The notes below the pieces were generated by a model. That model made no database searches, was not told where the DNA came from, and worked only from the letters and a program-made list of their open reading frames with translations. From Blattamonas nauphoetae (lineage: Eukaryota; Preaxostyla; Oxymonadida): a stretch of DNA of 29,099 nucleotides. Below, one piece after another: positions 8,433 through 17,717 of this stretch. Location of the stretch: contig JARBJD010000611.1 in assembly GCA_033064195.1 (NCBI GenBank), positions 1 to 29,099 of the forward strand. Direction: 5' to 3'. Positions within the stretch are counted from its first letter, which is position 1. Each line of letters starts with the position of its first letter. The translations under genes were made by a program, and so were the position numbers.

Positions 8433-11222
8433 ATGAGATCGAAATCAATTCGAAAAAGACCATTCACAACGCAACAGGTTTTCTCTTTTCACTTTCACTC
8501 GTCACCATTTGAAGAAAAAGACATTATCCGCCATCCTCATGATCAATCACTCATCATTACAAGAGTTGAGAGGAAAACAAGTGGCGGAAGAGCCTATGCA
8601 AAATACTATCGCTTAAACCTCCGAACGAAATCTTTATGCGCAGACAAAAAAGATTTTCAATGTCTCAGTCTGGATAATGATGGGAGCTTATGTCGCTTCT
8701 ACGGTCGTGGAACCCTCTCTTCTTTCGATGCTCATAAATGCCGGTTCAACCCATCATCCACACAAACAATATCCGCGCTCATTGAAGCTGGCCATCGGAG
8801 GACAATCGAAGAAGCACAGAATCATGAGAGAGATTCTCAACTCTCTCAGGTTGAGCAGTCAGTTCTTGTCTTCTTTGCCCGATCCGGAACACCATTCAGG
8901 ACGGTTGAAGACAATGGGTTTGTAAAAATGGAAGAATCGCTCATCAAACTTGGTCAAAGGTTTCCCAACAAGCCCACTTCTGAACTTCTTCCTCAAACAT
9001 CTCGATTCTCACTCTCCCGGAACATGGTTAGGCTATCGGAACAACTTCGAAAAACAACTTGTGATATTACATTCACTGTGTCAATGTGCGTCGATGGGGT
9101 GACACCACCAGCTGGACACGAACACACACACGTGTTCGTTCTTGCAGACCCAAGTCAACAATCTTTCCCTCGTTTTCACTCTATTCGGGAAATATCAGCG
9201 AGTGGCATTGATTCTGCCACTGCTATCCTTGATGAAGTGACGAATCTCAATGAAACTGGTGTGCGGATCCACTGCTTCGTTTCGGATGGAGGCTCTGGAT
9301 ACGTATCCGTGTTTCATCCGAACACTGACGCGAGAAGGGAGATGCTGCTTCAGCCATTGTCCGAGTTGTATGGTTTCGTACCACTTCATTTCCAGTGTTG
9401 GGCCCACAAACTAAACACAGCCCTTCGTCATCTTCACTCTCGATCAGTTCTCCTTCGAGCATCACTCGAACTTCTTTCCACTTTTTCCGAGACTGTTCCA
9501 ACCTCCAAAACAGATGTCCCCAATCCACCAAAGTTCATCGGCTCGCGTTGGATTTCGTGCGGCCCGATTGTTCAATGGTTCAGAGCGAACCGTCAATCGC
9601 TTTCGACAATGATGGCTCTATCCGTGAGTGAACTCCATTTCATGGACCTCCTTCACGACTTGATTAACCCTCTCTTCAACACAGTCGGCATTTTAGAGAG
9701 GAATACCATGTCGATTGCTAACTCACCACCACTCCTCACAAACCTTGTTTATCTGTTGTGCTCCCTTGCACAAAGTGTGCACTCTGTCTCATTTCAATGG
9801 GCCAATCTCATCAACGACTTGGCCACCGAAGTGTGTCGACTCACTCTCCTCGATGACGACGGGTCCGCAGCCATTCTCGGATACTCTCTGACATCGTGTG
9901 GGAGAGAGATGTATCAAGGCAGTACTTTCTTGACTTGTGTGGATGGTCTGATATCAGAATGGCACCGACCTAGTCAGCCAGAACACTGGGATGAGGCATT
10001 CATCAACAGGCTTCGAACTAAGTTGCAACGGATCACAAAGAATCGAGAGGAATCCGAAGTAGAAATGGAGAGTGAAGAGGATGATGAGGATACAGTGGCA
10101 ATCCATTCAATTGAACAAGCTCGACAGAGAAAGAGAGAGACTTGGAGAACTTGCCTTGACGAGAGGTCCTCGAAGAGGAGAAGTGATGATGACGAAATCA
10201 TTCTACTCGTACAACCAGGTGATTCTGTCTCGAAAGGAGTCGAAGTAGCTGTTGAAATTGATGAAGTGGTCCGATTCACCCGTCCACTGGCCAGTTCCTT
10301 CATTCCGCAATTAACACAAACCAGCTCAATGGTCGCAAACCTCGAAATTCTTCTTGAAACAACCTTTCCCAAGATGATGAAGACCGACATTGACAGGAAT
10401 TTGTCAGCCTATGAAGTGTGGCTCGATGGAGGAGTGGTCCCTAATCAACATCGTTTGATGAGAAGCAGTCTCGACTTTTGGAAGAAGGAAGTCGAAACTG
10501 AAGACTCGGAATTCTATCATCTTGCATTTCTCGCAGACACGTTGCTCCGTACTCCTCCAACCCAAGCAGCAGCCGAGAGGACAATCAAGGTTGTGAAGCG
10601 CCATGCTTCCCTCAAACGTCCCCGGTTGGCATCCAAAACGAATGATGCTATTCTACGAGTTGCCTCCCTCTCCGAATCCACTCTGAGTCTGCCCCCAGTT
10701 GTGAAGACCAAACGAGATGAGGACCCGATGCAGAAGGATTGGCGTGTGAATTGTGACTCTGACACAAAATCAATTCGAACTGATGGAAGATCGCTGGATG
10801 AGATTCGATTTGACGCGAGATATGGGAGATCTTGGAAGAGAGCCGAGTCTGTCACGAATGGTTCCTGCTTCTACCACTCCATTCTTCTTCTCCTCCGAGA
10901 TGTTGACATCTCCATCTCTGATCTGAGAAGACAAACGGTGGAATATATGAATCAGAACAGAGAGTCGATCGATGTTGATACGTTTCTACACGACTGGGAG
11001 AACAGAATGAGCGAGAACCTTCTCCAAACCACCCCAGTTGAGATGTGGGAAATAGTTGCTGTGTCCCACCTTCTCCAGAGACAGATCATCATCCATTCCA
11101 GTTGCATGAGGCCGATTGCAACGATGCTTCAACCATCACAAGTCGTTCGCCAACAACCAGCTCTTCGTGTTGCCTATGTTAATGGGAATCATTATCAGCC
11201 GATGATTCCAGTAGCCAAGTAA
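8433..11222 (+). CDS. hAT transposase fused to OTU-like cysteine protease domain, 929 aa
   Basis: This is the cut-and-paste transposase of hAT-2. An N-terminal Cys/His segment (about residues 70-105, ending in FDAHKCRF) resembles a degenerate BED zinc finger. The RNase H-like core shows Asp221 in CVDGVTP, Asp285 in FVSDGGSG, the hAT hallmark C-x2-H in QCWAHKLN (Cys322, His325), GSRWIS (about 370), and the C-terminal hAT dimerisation motif with Glu715 in AAAERTIKVVKRH. Thus all three DDE-type positions are present. Residues about 800-925 add an OTU-like fold: NGSCFYHSILLL (Cys812), EMWEIVAVSHLLQRQIIIHS, and YVNGNHYQPM (His920). Asn809 stands where most OTU proteins have Asp. An acidic stretch (about 540-555) could be a linker. 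The ATG at 8433 is the first in frame, and the frame is open to TAA at 11220-11222. The OTU part may remove ubiquitin or process proteins; its activity is inferred. Confidence 0.93.
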   Translation: MRSKSIRKRPFTTQQVFSFHFHSSPFEEKDIIRHPHDQSLIITRVERKTSGGRAYAKYYRLNLRTKSLCADKKDFQCLSLDNDGSLCRFYGRGTLSSFDAHKCRFNPSSTQTISALIEAGHRRTIEEAQNHERDSQLSQVEQSVLVFFARSGTPFRTVEDNGFVKMEESLIKLGQRFPNKPTSELLPQTSRFSLSRNMVRLSEQLRKTTCDITFTVSMCVDGVTPPAGHEHTHVFVLADPSQQSFPRFHSIREISASGIDSATAILDEVTNLNETGVRIHCFVSDGGSGYVSVFHPNTDARREMLLQPLSELYGFVPLHFQCWAHKLNTALRHLHSRSVLLRASLELLSTFSETVPTSKTDVPNPPKFIGSRWISCGPIVQWFRANRQSLSTMMALSVSELHFMDLLHDLINPLFNTVGILERNTMSIANSPPLLTNLVYLLCSLAQSVHSVSFQWANLINDLATEVCRLTLLDDDGSAAILGYSLTSCGREMYQGSTFLTCVDGLISEWHRPSQPEHWDEAFINRLRTKLQRITKNREESEVEMESEEDDEDTVAIHSIEQARQRKRETWRTCLDERSSKRRSDDDEIILLVQPGDSVSKGVEVAVEIDEVVRFTRPLASSFIPQLTQTSSMVANLEILLETTFPKMMKTDIDRNLSAYEVWLDGGVVPNQHRLMRSSLDFWKKEVETEDSEFYHLAFLADTLLRTPPTQAAAERTIKVVKRHASLKRPRLASKTNDAILRVASLSESTLSLPPVVKTKRDEDPMQKDWRVNCDSDTKSIRTDGRSLDEIRFDARYGRSWKRAESVTNGSCFYHSILLLLRDVDISISDLRRQTVEYMNQNRESIDVDTFLHDWENRMSENLLQTTPVEMWEIVAVSHLLQRQIIIHSSCMRPIATMLQPSQVVRQQPALRVAYVNGNHYQPMIPVAK

Positions 11223-11337
11223 TTGAGAGAAGTGTGATTCATTTCATGTTGATCAAAATGTTGATTTGGGTCAGAACTGTTTTAGAATGGAAAGTGAAAG
11301 AGTGATCAGAGAGTGATTCAGATTCCAAGACAGCCAA

Positions 11338-12335
11338 TCATATTCCCATTCTCATCTCCCACATCCCCATTCTCATCTCCCTCATCCCCATTCTCATCTC
11401 CCACATCCCCATTCTCATCTCATTCGTCCCCATTCTCATCTCCCTCATCCCCATTCTCATCTCCCTCATCCCCATTCTCATCTCCCTCATCCCCATTCTC
11501 ATCTCGACCATCCCCATTCTCATCTGCCACATCCCCATTCTCATCTCGACCAATCCCATTCTCATCTCCCTCATCCCCATTCTCTTCTCCCTCATCCCCA
11601 TTCTCATCTCCCGCATCCCCATTCTCATCTCCCGCATCCCCATTCTCATCTCCCGCATCCCCATTCTCCCTCATCCCCATTCTCATCTCCCGCATCCCCA
11701 TTCTCATCTCCCGCATCCCCATTCTCTTCTCCCTCATCCCCATTCTCATCTCCCTCCTCCCCATTCTCATCTGCCACATCCCCATTCTCATCTCCCCCAT
11801 CCCCATTCTCATCTCGACCAATCCCATTCTCATCTCTTGCTTCCCCATTCTCATCTCGACCATCCCCATTCTCTTCTCCCTCATCCCCATTCTCATCTCC
11901 CGCATCCCCATTCTCATCTCTCGCATCCCCATTCTCATCTCCCTCATCCCCATTCTCATCTCTTGCTTCCCCATTCTCATCTCGACCAATCCCATTCTCA
12001 TCTCCCTCATCCCCATTCTCATCTCCCCCATCCCCATTCTCATCTCCCGCATCCCCATTCTCATCTCCCGCATCCCCATTCTCATCTCGACCAATCCCAT
12101 TCTCATCTCTTGCTTCCCCATTCTCATCTCGACCAATCCCATTCTCATCTCTTGCTTCCCCATTCTCATCTCGACCAATCCCATTCTCATCTCTTGCTTC
12201 CCCATTCTCATCTCGACCAATCCCATTCTCATCTCTTGCTTCCCCATTCTCATCTCGACCAATCCCATTCTCATCTCTTGCTTCCCCATTCTCATCTCGA
12301 CCATCCCCATTCTCTTCTTCTCCATCCCCTTTCTC
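11338..12335. repeat. 21-bp minisatellite in hAT-2
   Basis: About 47 copies of a 21-bp unit, consensus CCATTCTCATCTCCCTCATCC with variants (CCACATCC, CGACCAATC, TTGCTTCC). From about 12070 to 12310 the units form a 42-bp higher-order dimer (CGACCAATC unit alternating with TTGCTTCC unit). Because 21 is a multiple of three and the unit lacks stops, long open frames exist on both strands, reading PFSSPSS and PILISLI on + and MRMGMRE on -. No supporting gene structure accompanies them, and I treat the tract as non-coding. Confidence 0.93.
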
Positions 12336-12586
12336 GTTGTCTCCTACCTCTTCAACATCTTTTCCGTCGATTTTCTAGAACAGATAAAGTGGTGATGGGA
12401 TGAAATGGAGTCGTTGCTTGAGTTCAGTGAACCTAGAAACGACGTAGGAAAGAACGGGGAGAGTCGTAGACGAAAGAGAATACCGGCATGATGGTGGGAA
12501 TAGAAGATATCGGAAGTTCGAAATAAAAGGGACTCAAGATAACGATTCATGAGAACAATGGACTGGAAAAAAAAGAAACAGAAAGA
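12336..12586. other. Spacer between the two hAT-2 tandem arrays
   Basis: This carries fragments such as GATAAAGTGGTGATGGGATGAAATGG that resemble parts of the following 138-bp unit, so it may be a decayed edge of that array. I see no gene. Confidence 0.4.
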
Positions 12587-13420
12587 GCACACGAGAGGAT
12601 GTTGTGTGACGCGAGTCGGCAGCTCCCCCAACAACGCCATGTGATCTGGGGAGAGGAGTGTGATCGAGCTGGCGAACAACTGAAGGGAAGGAGAATAAGA
12701 GCGAAAATACTTAAGGACCGGAGAGAGCACACCTGTTTGCGCTGCATAATGCCAGGGATCGGCGACGCCAACGATCGGGGATGAGTGAGGGAGGGGGCAC
12801 GATCGAGCAGGAGTTCACCTGATAGGAAAGAGATAAAGTGATGAAAGAATGAGAAATATGGAGAGCACACCTGTTTGCGCTGCATAATGCCAGGGATCGG
12901 CGACGCCAACGATCGGGGATGAGTGAGGGAGGGGGCACGATCGAGCAGGAGTTCACCTGATAGGAAAGAGATAAAGTGATGAAAGAATGAGAAATATGGA
13001 GAGCACACCTGTTTGCGCTGCATAATGCCAGGGATCGGCGACGCCAACGATCGGGGATGAGTGAGGGAGGGGGCACGATCGAGCTGGCGAACAACTGAAG
13101 GGAAGGAGAATAAGAGCGAAAATACTTAAGGACCGGAGAGAGCACACCTGTTTGCGCTGCATAATGCCAGGGATCGGCGACGCCAACGATCGGGGATGAG
13201 TGAGGGAGGGGGCACGATCGAGCAGGAGTTCACCTGATAGGAAAGAGATAAAGTGATGAAAGAATGAAAAACAGGGAGAGAAGACTTGACCATGTCGTAT
13301 GATAGACTTCAGCGGCTCCAGTCACGTTGCCCAGTGATTGGAGGATGGGAGTATCATGGAGCTGGTGAACACGAGAATGAAACGAGTGAAACAACAAACA
13401 ACCAATGCTGAATAGTGAGA
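12587..13420. repeat. ~138-bp tandem array in hAT-2
   Basis: The word GCACACCTGTTTGCGCTGC begins at 12727, 12865, 13003 and 13142, giving spacings of 138, 138 and 139 bp. Diverged units can be traced on both sides, near 12590 and 13280. Each unit has a constant half (GCACACCTG through GGGCACGATCGAGC) and one of two alternative second halves: CAGGAGTTCACCTGATAGG or TGGCGAACAACTGAAGGG. The order runs type 2, 1, 1, 2, 1. No coding role is supported. Confidence 0.9.
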
Positions 13421-13542
13421 ACACACTTGGCTCAGTCGTTTGTATATTCTATCGAGAGGTATCACTCTTCTACTCCCTTTCTATCCAACTCTAAATCTGA
13501 TCCTTCCCATTGTTTCTCCTGATGAGCTCGACCTCCGAAATA

Positions 13543-13568
13543 GGCGCTGTCCGAGGTCGGACAGCGCC
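13543..13568. promoter_or_regulatory. hAT-2 subterminal hairpin
   Basis: A 12-bp stem, GGCGCTGTCCGA pairing with TCGGACAGCGCC, has a 2-nt loop, 30 bp inside the right end. It matches the hAT-1 hairpin at 7871-7898 apart from changes around the loop and at the outermost pair, and lies next to the shared GTCCGGACAATTGCTCC terminus. Confidence 0.8.
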
Positions 13569-13598
13569 CCCCTCTGTCCGGACAATTGCTCCTCCCTA

Positions 13599-13606
13599 AT
13601 CACATC
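13599..13606. repeat. hAT-2 target-site duplication, right copy
   Basis: ATCACATC is identical to 7935-7942. LINE-A resumes here in the same reading frame it had at 4425 (GAA GCC GAT CAC ATC CAG). Confidence 0.95.
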
Positions 13607-15359
13607 CAGAGAGCGAAGGTCGACCTCGAGTCAAGGGACACACAGCCATCCTTCTCGACTTCGAAACCAGTAATGAGGATGATCACACACTTGACGAAGG
13701 AAGAGTACGATGCAGCGAGACAGGGTCAGAAGCAGTTGAGAGAGCTCATGACGAAGGAGGAAACAGCAGCGAAGCTGTCATTGCTGTCCGTCCACCAACA
13801 GAACAAGCACAATGTGATCAAGTCAGCTGAGAATCAGAAGTGGCGGTCCACACTTCCAGTAGACAGGTACCACAAGATAAACAACAACGTCTTCAGGTGC
13901 GCGCTGGACAATCTCTTTCTGAAACCTCCCTCTCCTTCTCGGAGGCCACCCGTTTCAACATGGACTCCAACCCACACACACACGCACCCACCCAACTCCG
14001 TTGTCCTGCATGCCAGTGTGAAATGCTGGAAGACCACGCCGGCTGCTGCAAGCGAACCAGCAGTGAGAGACTCGCAAGGCATCACGCCATCAAGTTCCTG
14101 CTTGCGCAGACACTCAAGGAGATCCCGTCAATCACTGTGAGAACCGAGACCAAGATGGGAAGAGACGATGAAGATGCAAATGAAGAAGCAAACACAATAG
14201 CCGATCTTCAACTCAGAGTCACCACTGGCTACACCAAACACCGCTTCGTCCGAGACATCCTCGGAATCAAAGACGATGGCCAAAGGATCCTTGAGTTCGG
14301 ACTTGATCTCGTGATACCACAAGACTTCACAAGCAGATCACACACGCAGAGAGGGATGATGGACCCGAAAGGCAGAGTCAAGGAAGCAGAGAGGAAGAAG
14401 GAAAGGAAGTACAGCAGAGCGGGCCAAAGCCACACAGTCATCGGCATTGGCTTGAGCGACCACGGCCACTCAGGCCCCAACGCCTCACTCTTCTTCGACT
14501 TCATCAAACAGCTTGCTATCGAAAGGAAGATACCCAACCCACTCCCCATCTTCTTCACCCAAGTATCAGTCATCATGGAACTCGTTCGCTCCCACATGGA
14601 ACAGACATACATCAAGACGCTCAGCCATCTTGCTAGGAGGAAGGAAGAAGAAAGAAAGCGCACTGTTGGGATCGAAATGGACATGGAATCATTCAACCTC
14701 ATCACTTCAGTCACCGGAGACTCACTCCACAACACTTCAATCACACTCATCAACAACACTACACACAACAACCCCACACTTCACAAGGCAAACACCACAC
14801 ATCACCTTCAAATCACACCACCTCAACCCATCACCTCACCATCCCCCACTTCACCTCACACACCGGAGCACCAAACACCCCACCTCCCTCCCCGCCACTC
14901 CACTCCCTCACCCATCACAGCAACGCCCAACCCAAGACTAACACAAACCAAACTTCGTCTAGGAAAGGGTATGTTGCTGCAGATGGACGGCGGAGATTCG
15001 AAACGCAGAATATAGAAGAAGACGAAGGCAAACAGGACGAAGACGATGCCTATTGCAAGGAAGAGAAGGGCCAGAAGGAAGGAAAGAAGGAAGGACATGA
15101 TCAAGAGAAGCCCAAAGAAGGAACAACGGAAGACAGAGACAAGGAGGAAGCAGAAGAAGTGGCACAGCGCGAGAGAAACAACCGAGTGCCTGGCCTCGGC
15201 ACCGGACCGCCAGCAGGAGTCCCTCTCTACCCCCCAAACTCATTCTTTTCCCTTCTCCCATCTCCCCCCAGGCTTTGCGAGCAGAGCGGATCGAGCGAGA
15301 AGCACAAAAGCACAATCATCAAGCGCCCACCAGACAATAGAAAGCATAAGTCAGAATAA
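13599..15359 (+). pseudogene. LINE-A C-terminal part: zinc knuckle and restriction-like endonuclease
   Basis: The RT-distal part contains YHKINNNVFRCALDNLFLK (about 13868-13925), matching YHKLNNATVVTSLDHLFLK of LINE-B. A frame change near 13930-13980 follows. The next frame carries a CCHC knuckle, C-x2-C-x7-H with Cys at 14002 and 14011, His at 14035 and Cys at 14044/14047. After it come ARHHAIKFLLAQ, TIADLQLRV (about 14200), EFGLDLVIPQ (about 14290) and ERKKERKYSRAG (about 14395). CCHC followed by an RH-containing helix, two Asp-bearing strands and a K-x-x-K-Y helix matches the PD-(D/E)xK restriction-like endonuclease of R2/CRE-type LINEs, which nicks the target DNA. This frame stops at TAG 15013-15015. 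A Lys/Glu-rich tail in another frame runs to TAA at 15357-15359, so at least two frame changes are present. Confidence 0.85.
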
Positions 15360-15360
15360 A
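15355..15360 (+). terminator. Polyadenylation signal of LINE-A
   Basis: AATAAA overlaps the last in-frame TAA and is followed by a T-rich stretch (CTCTTTATTGTTCATCTTAG). Its position at the end of the LINE-A reading frames fits a 3' processing signal. Confidence 0.5.
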
Positions 15361-15517
15361 ACCAATTTCACACTCTTTATTGTTCATCTTAGTTTCCATT
15401 CTCATCTCATTTGATCCAGCCCACTTCGAAATGTACCCCATTCCCGGCTTGGACGCTTTTTGCCTTTTTGCACCTCTTTTTGCACTCCCCGCGCTCTAAC
15501 TAATCTTTTCCCACCAG
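15361..15517 (+). other. LINE-A/LINE-B junction with splice-acceptor-like sequence
   Basis: This short non-coding gap lies between the LINE-A 3' end and the first LINE-B ATG. Its end has a branch-point-like CTAAC (15496-15500), a pyrimidine tract and CAG (15515-15517) directly before ATG 15518, the layout of a 3' splice site. No matching donor is visible. The exact LINE-A end cannot be placed without another copy. Confidence 0.4.
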
Positions 15518-17012
15518 ATGGAGCCCTCGGAGCACGATCCCACCGAGAAAACTGTTGATCATTCTGATCGCACGCCAGACACCCACTATGGCCGTGCTCT
15601 GACTTTTCATTCTATTCCCCCCACTCGTCCAAGCACTCCTGTGAATCTGAACTCCTCTTTTTTCGGATCAACACCCTCCGACACCCTCCCCGCCACCAAA
15701 CAGTTGGATGACCCACACATAGCACTCCACACCACAAACACTTTTCATGCCCCTGCATCATCATCACAATTCCGTTCTGAATCATCCAGGATTATCTCTC
15801 CACTCAGATCGAACGCGGAGAGACCCGAGAGAGCATCGCTTCTTTCACCGCAACCTCTCACTCAACACAATCTCATCTCAGCACTACAAAATTGTGCGTC
15901 CAATTCTTCCCCACTCCTCACCATCCCAACCTCATCACAATCTCCAGCAAGTCCCACAACCTCGAAACACTCGTTCAAACCGAATCGACCTGTCCTCCCC
16001 AAACAAACAACCAAACTCCTCCATTCTCCCATCTGAGTACCTCAAACAAGGTCTATTTTGGAACCACGAACAGATCCTCCCTGATCCTCAACCAACCATC
16101 ACACTTCAGTCGACTGCCTTCGCTCGACCACCCCGCCCGCCACAAGACCTCCGAGACAGAATCAACCCTCCACCAAACAGCTCCCTCGACGGACAAGCAT
16201 GGAAAGGGAAGAAGAATGTCCTCACTCCCCTCCAAAGGAAGGAATTGTGACACAAAAGAAAAAGACACAAAAGTGGACTGTCAAAAATGTTTGGGTGGCT
16301 TACAGGATGGGGAAAGAACACAAAACCCAAAAGCAAATCAGCAGAAATCAAACAAACAGCAAAGAAGAAGGAGAAGGAGGACAAGGATGACAAAATTGGA
16401 AAGTCCAAACCAAAAGAGCCTGAGGAGAGATCGGAAACAACCGGAACATCAGACACTCCCAAACCGCTCATAGAACCAGGAGAGGTGTCTGAATCAAAAT
16501 CAAACACACAAGAGGAACCACAAAACGAAAGGATCCTCGAAGACAAGGTAAAACCAGGAGAAACCGTCACGAAACCGGACAAATCGAAAACGAGGAAGAT
16601 GAATCACTGGGAAATGGAGATGATGCAGACAGGATGGAAGAAAGGAAGAATTGGTGAGAAAGGAAGAAACAATGGAAATGACCCCCACTCCGACAGTCCC
16701 TCATTCAAGCTGCTCAGCAAACCTTTCAACAGCCCTCCTCCACTTGTTCTCCCAGCCAGAACAAGTCAAGGCCAGCTGTTCGCCTCACTCAAGTCAGAAA
16801 AGAAGAAGAAGATCCCACTGAAACCAAAAAGAAAAGAAGAGAGAACAGGATCTGTCAAGAGAGATTCCACCCTTCAACACACCTTCACCACTCATCACCT
16901 CGAAGTGGGAAACATTCACCCTTCTAAAAAGATCACAATCCGCAAACTCCCAAAGAGGAAGAGCAAGCAAGACAGCACGAAGGTGGACTGCAACAAGGAG
17001 AAGCGTGAGTAG
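15518..17012 (+). pseudogene. LINE-B 5' leader protein, decayed
   Basis: ATG 15518 opens 172 codons rich in Ser, Pro and Thr (MEPSEHDPTEKTVDHSDRTP...), ending at 16036. Before that stop another frame takes over with plausible protein (LPSEYLKQGLFWNHEQ, about 16026-16073). That frame meets one in-frame TGA at 16248-16250 and then continues as SKMFGWLTGWGKN and a Lys/Glu-rich stretch to TAG 17010-17012. The region is highly charged, low in complexity and has no recognisable domain. It may be the N-terminal part of the single LINE protein or a separate first ORF. At least one frameshift and one nonsense codon are visible. Confidence 0.5.
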
Positions 17013-17717
17013 CACATCAAGCACGGAGGACATTTCACAAAACCCAGAACACAGAGAAATTCGGAAAAGAAAGAGAAAAAGACAAGTCTCGACACCTCCA
17101 CGCCAGAGAGGAACTTCTCGCTCTCTCTCACCTCCAACAACTCCCACATCATCCTCCTCATCAACCCTCTCATTCAATTCTACCAGAGAACGAATGCAAA
17201 AGAGAGAGACGAACGACTGGGGAGAGACAGAAAGAAAAGAAGAAGGAGAAGAAGATGAAGTGAGAGCAGAGAAGAGAAGAAGACAAGTCGAGAACCTGAA
17301 GCGCATCATTCTGAAGAGAGAGTCAAAGGAAGAAGACCCGACAGGAGGGGAACAGAGAAACCCACAACTGTCGAATCTACGACAACCAAAAATCGACTCC
17401 TTCTTCCTGAAGAAGGAGCCAAGATTCGAAGAACCAGAAGACATTCAAGAATCTCCTCCACACACCCCCAAATTCTTTTTGACCAACTCCACGACATTCC
17501 AAACCAACATCGAACAAAACTTCTTTTTCAATCAACCCGTCTATTACCAATCCTCCTTCAATCAGGCGATGGAAGAAGGAATGCTAATCGACGAGCTCAT
17601 GAGCTTCGAAGAAGAGAGAAGGTACCAGGAAGAGTCACTTTGGATTCAGCAGGAGAAGAATGGAAGAAGAGAGAACGAAATGGGAATTAGAACAAAGACA
17701 AGCAGCAGAAGACAGAG
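17013..17717 (+). pseudogene. LINE-B basic region with PIP-box-like peptide
   Basis: The open frame through this region (from about 16985) encodes STSSTEDISQNPEHREIRKR, a Ser/Thr-rich patch, then a run of Arg/Lys/Glu, and the peptide QPKIDSFF at 17383-17406. It continues with EEGMLIDELMSFEEERRYQE into the repeat tract. QPKIDSFF fits the PCNA-interacting consensus Q-x-x-(I/L/M)-x-x-(F/Y)-(F/Y), with basic residues on both sides. This frame has no ATG near its upstream end and meets the previous frame at 17005-17012, so a frameshift or splice probably lies there. GTGAGT at 17005-17010 resembles a splice donor. Confidence 0.5.

Larger units (their letters stand above)
7943..13598 (+). mobile_element. 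hAT-2: hAT transposon with transposase-OTU gene, 5656 bp
   Basis: The ends are TAAGGATGAGCAAC and, inverted, TAGGGAGGAGCAATTG, flanked by the 8-bp duplication ATCACATC. Contents in order: a subterminal GGACA/TGTCC cluster, an intact 929-aa transposase gene, a 21-bp minisatellite of about 1 kb, a ~138-bp tandem array, and a terminal hairpin. Intact ends, a perfect duplication and an uninterrupted transposase frame suggest a recent and possibly still autonomous copy. It sits in LINE-A in the same orientation as hAT-1. Confidence 0.95.

Noticed and set aside
8254-8436. Short upstream frame overlapping the transposase ATG as a separate hAT-2 gene
   Set aside because: It lies in the terminal binding region, has no ATG near its start, and its sequence follows the subterminal motifs rather than protein constraints.
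12547-13186. Minus-strand repeated peptides (MASPIPGIMQRKQVCS...) as a gene
   Set aside because: They arise from the 138-bp array; 138 is divisible by three so any open frame repeats. Unit edges differ by a base and there is no conserved start or domain.
15396-15416. Shared word CCATTCTCATCTCATT between the LINE-A 3' flank and the 21-bp minisatellite
   Set aside because: The word is low-complexity pyrimidine sequence and the match does not extend, so common ancestry is not supported.
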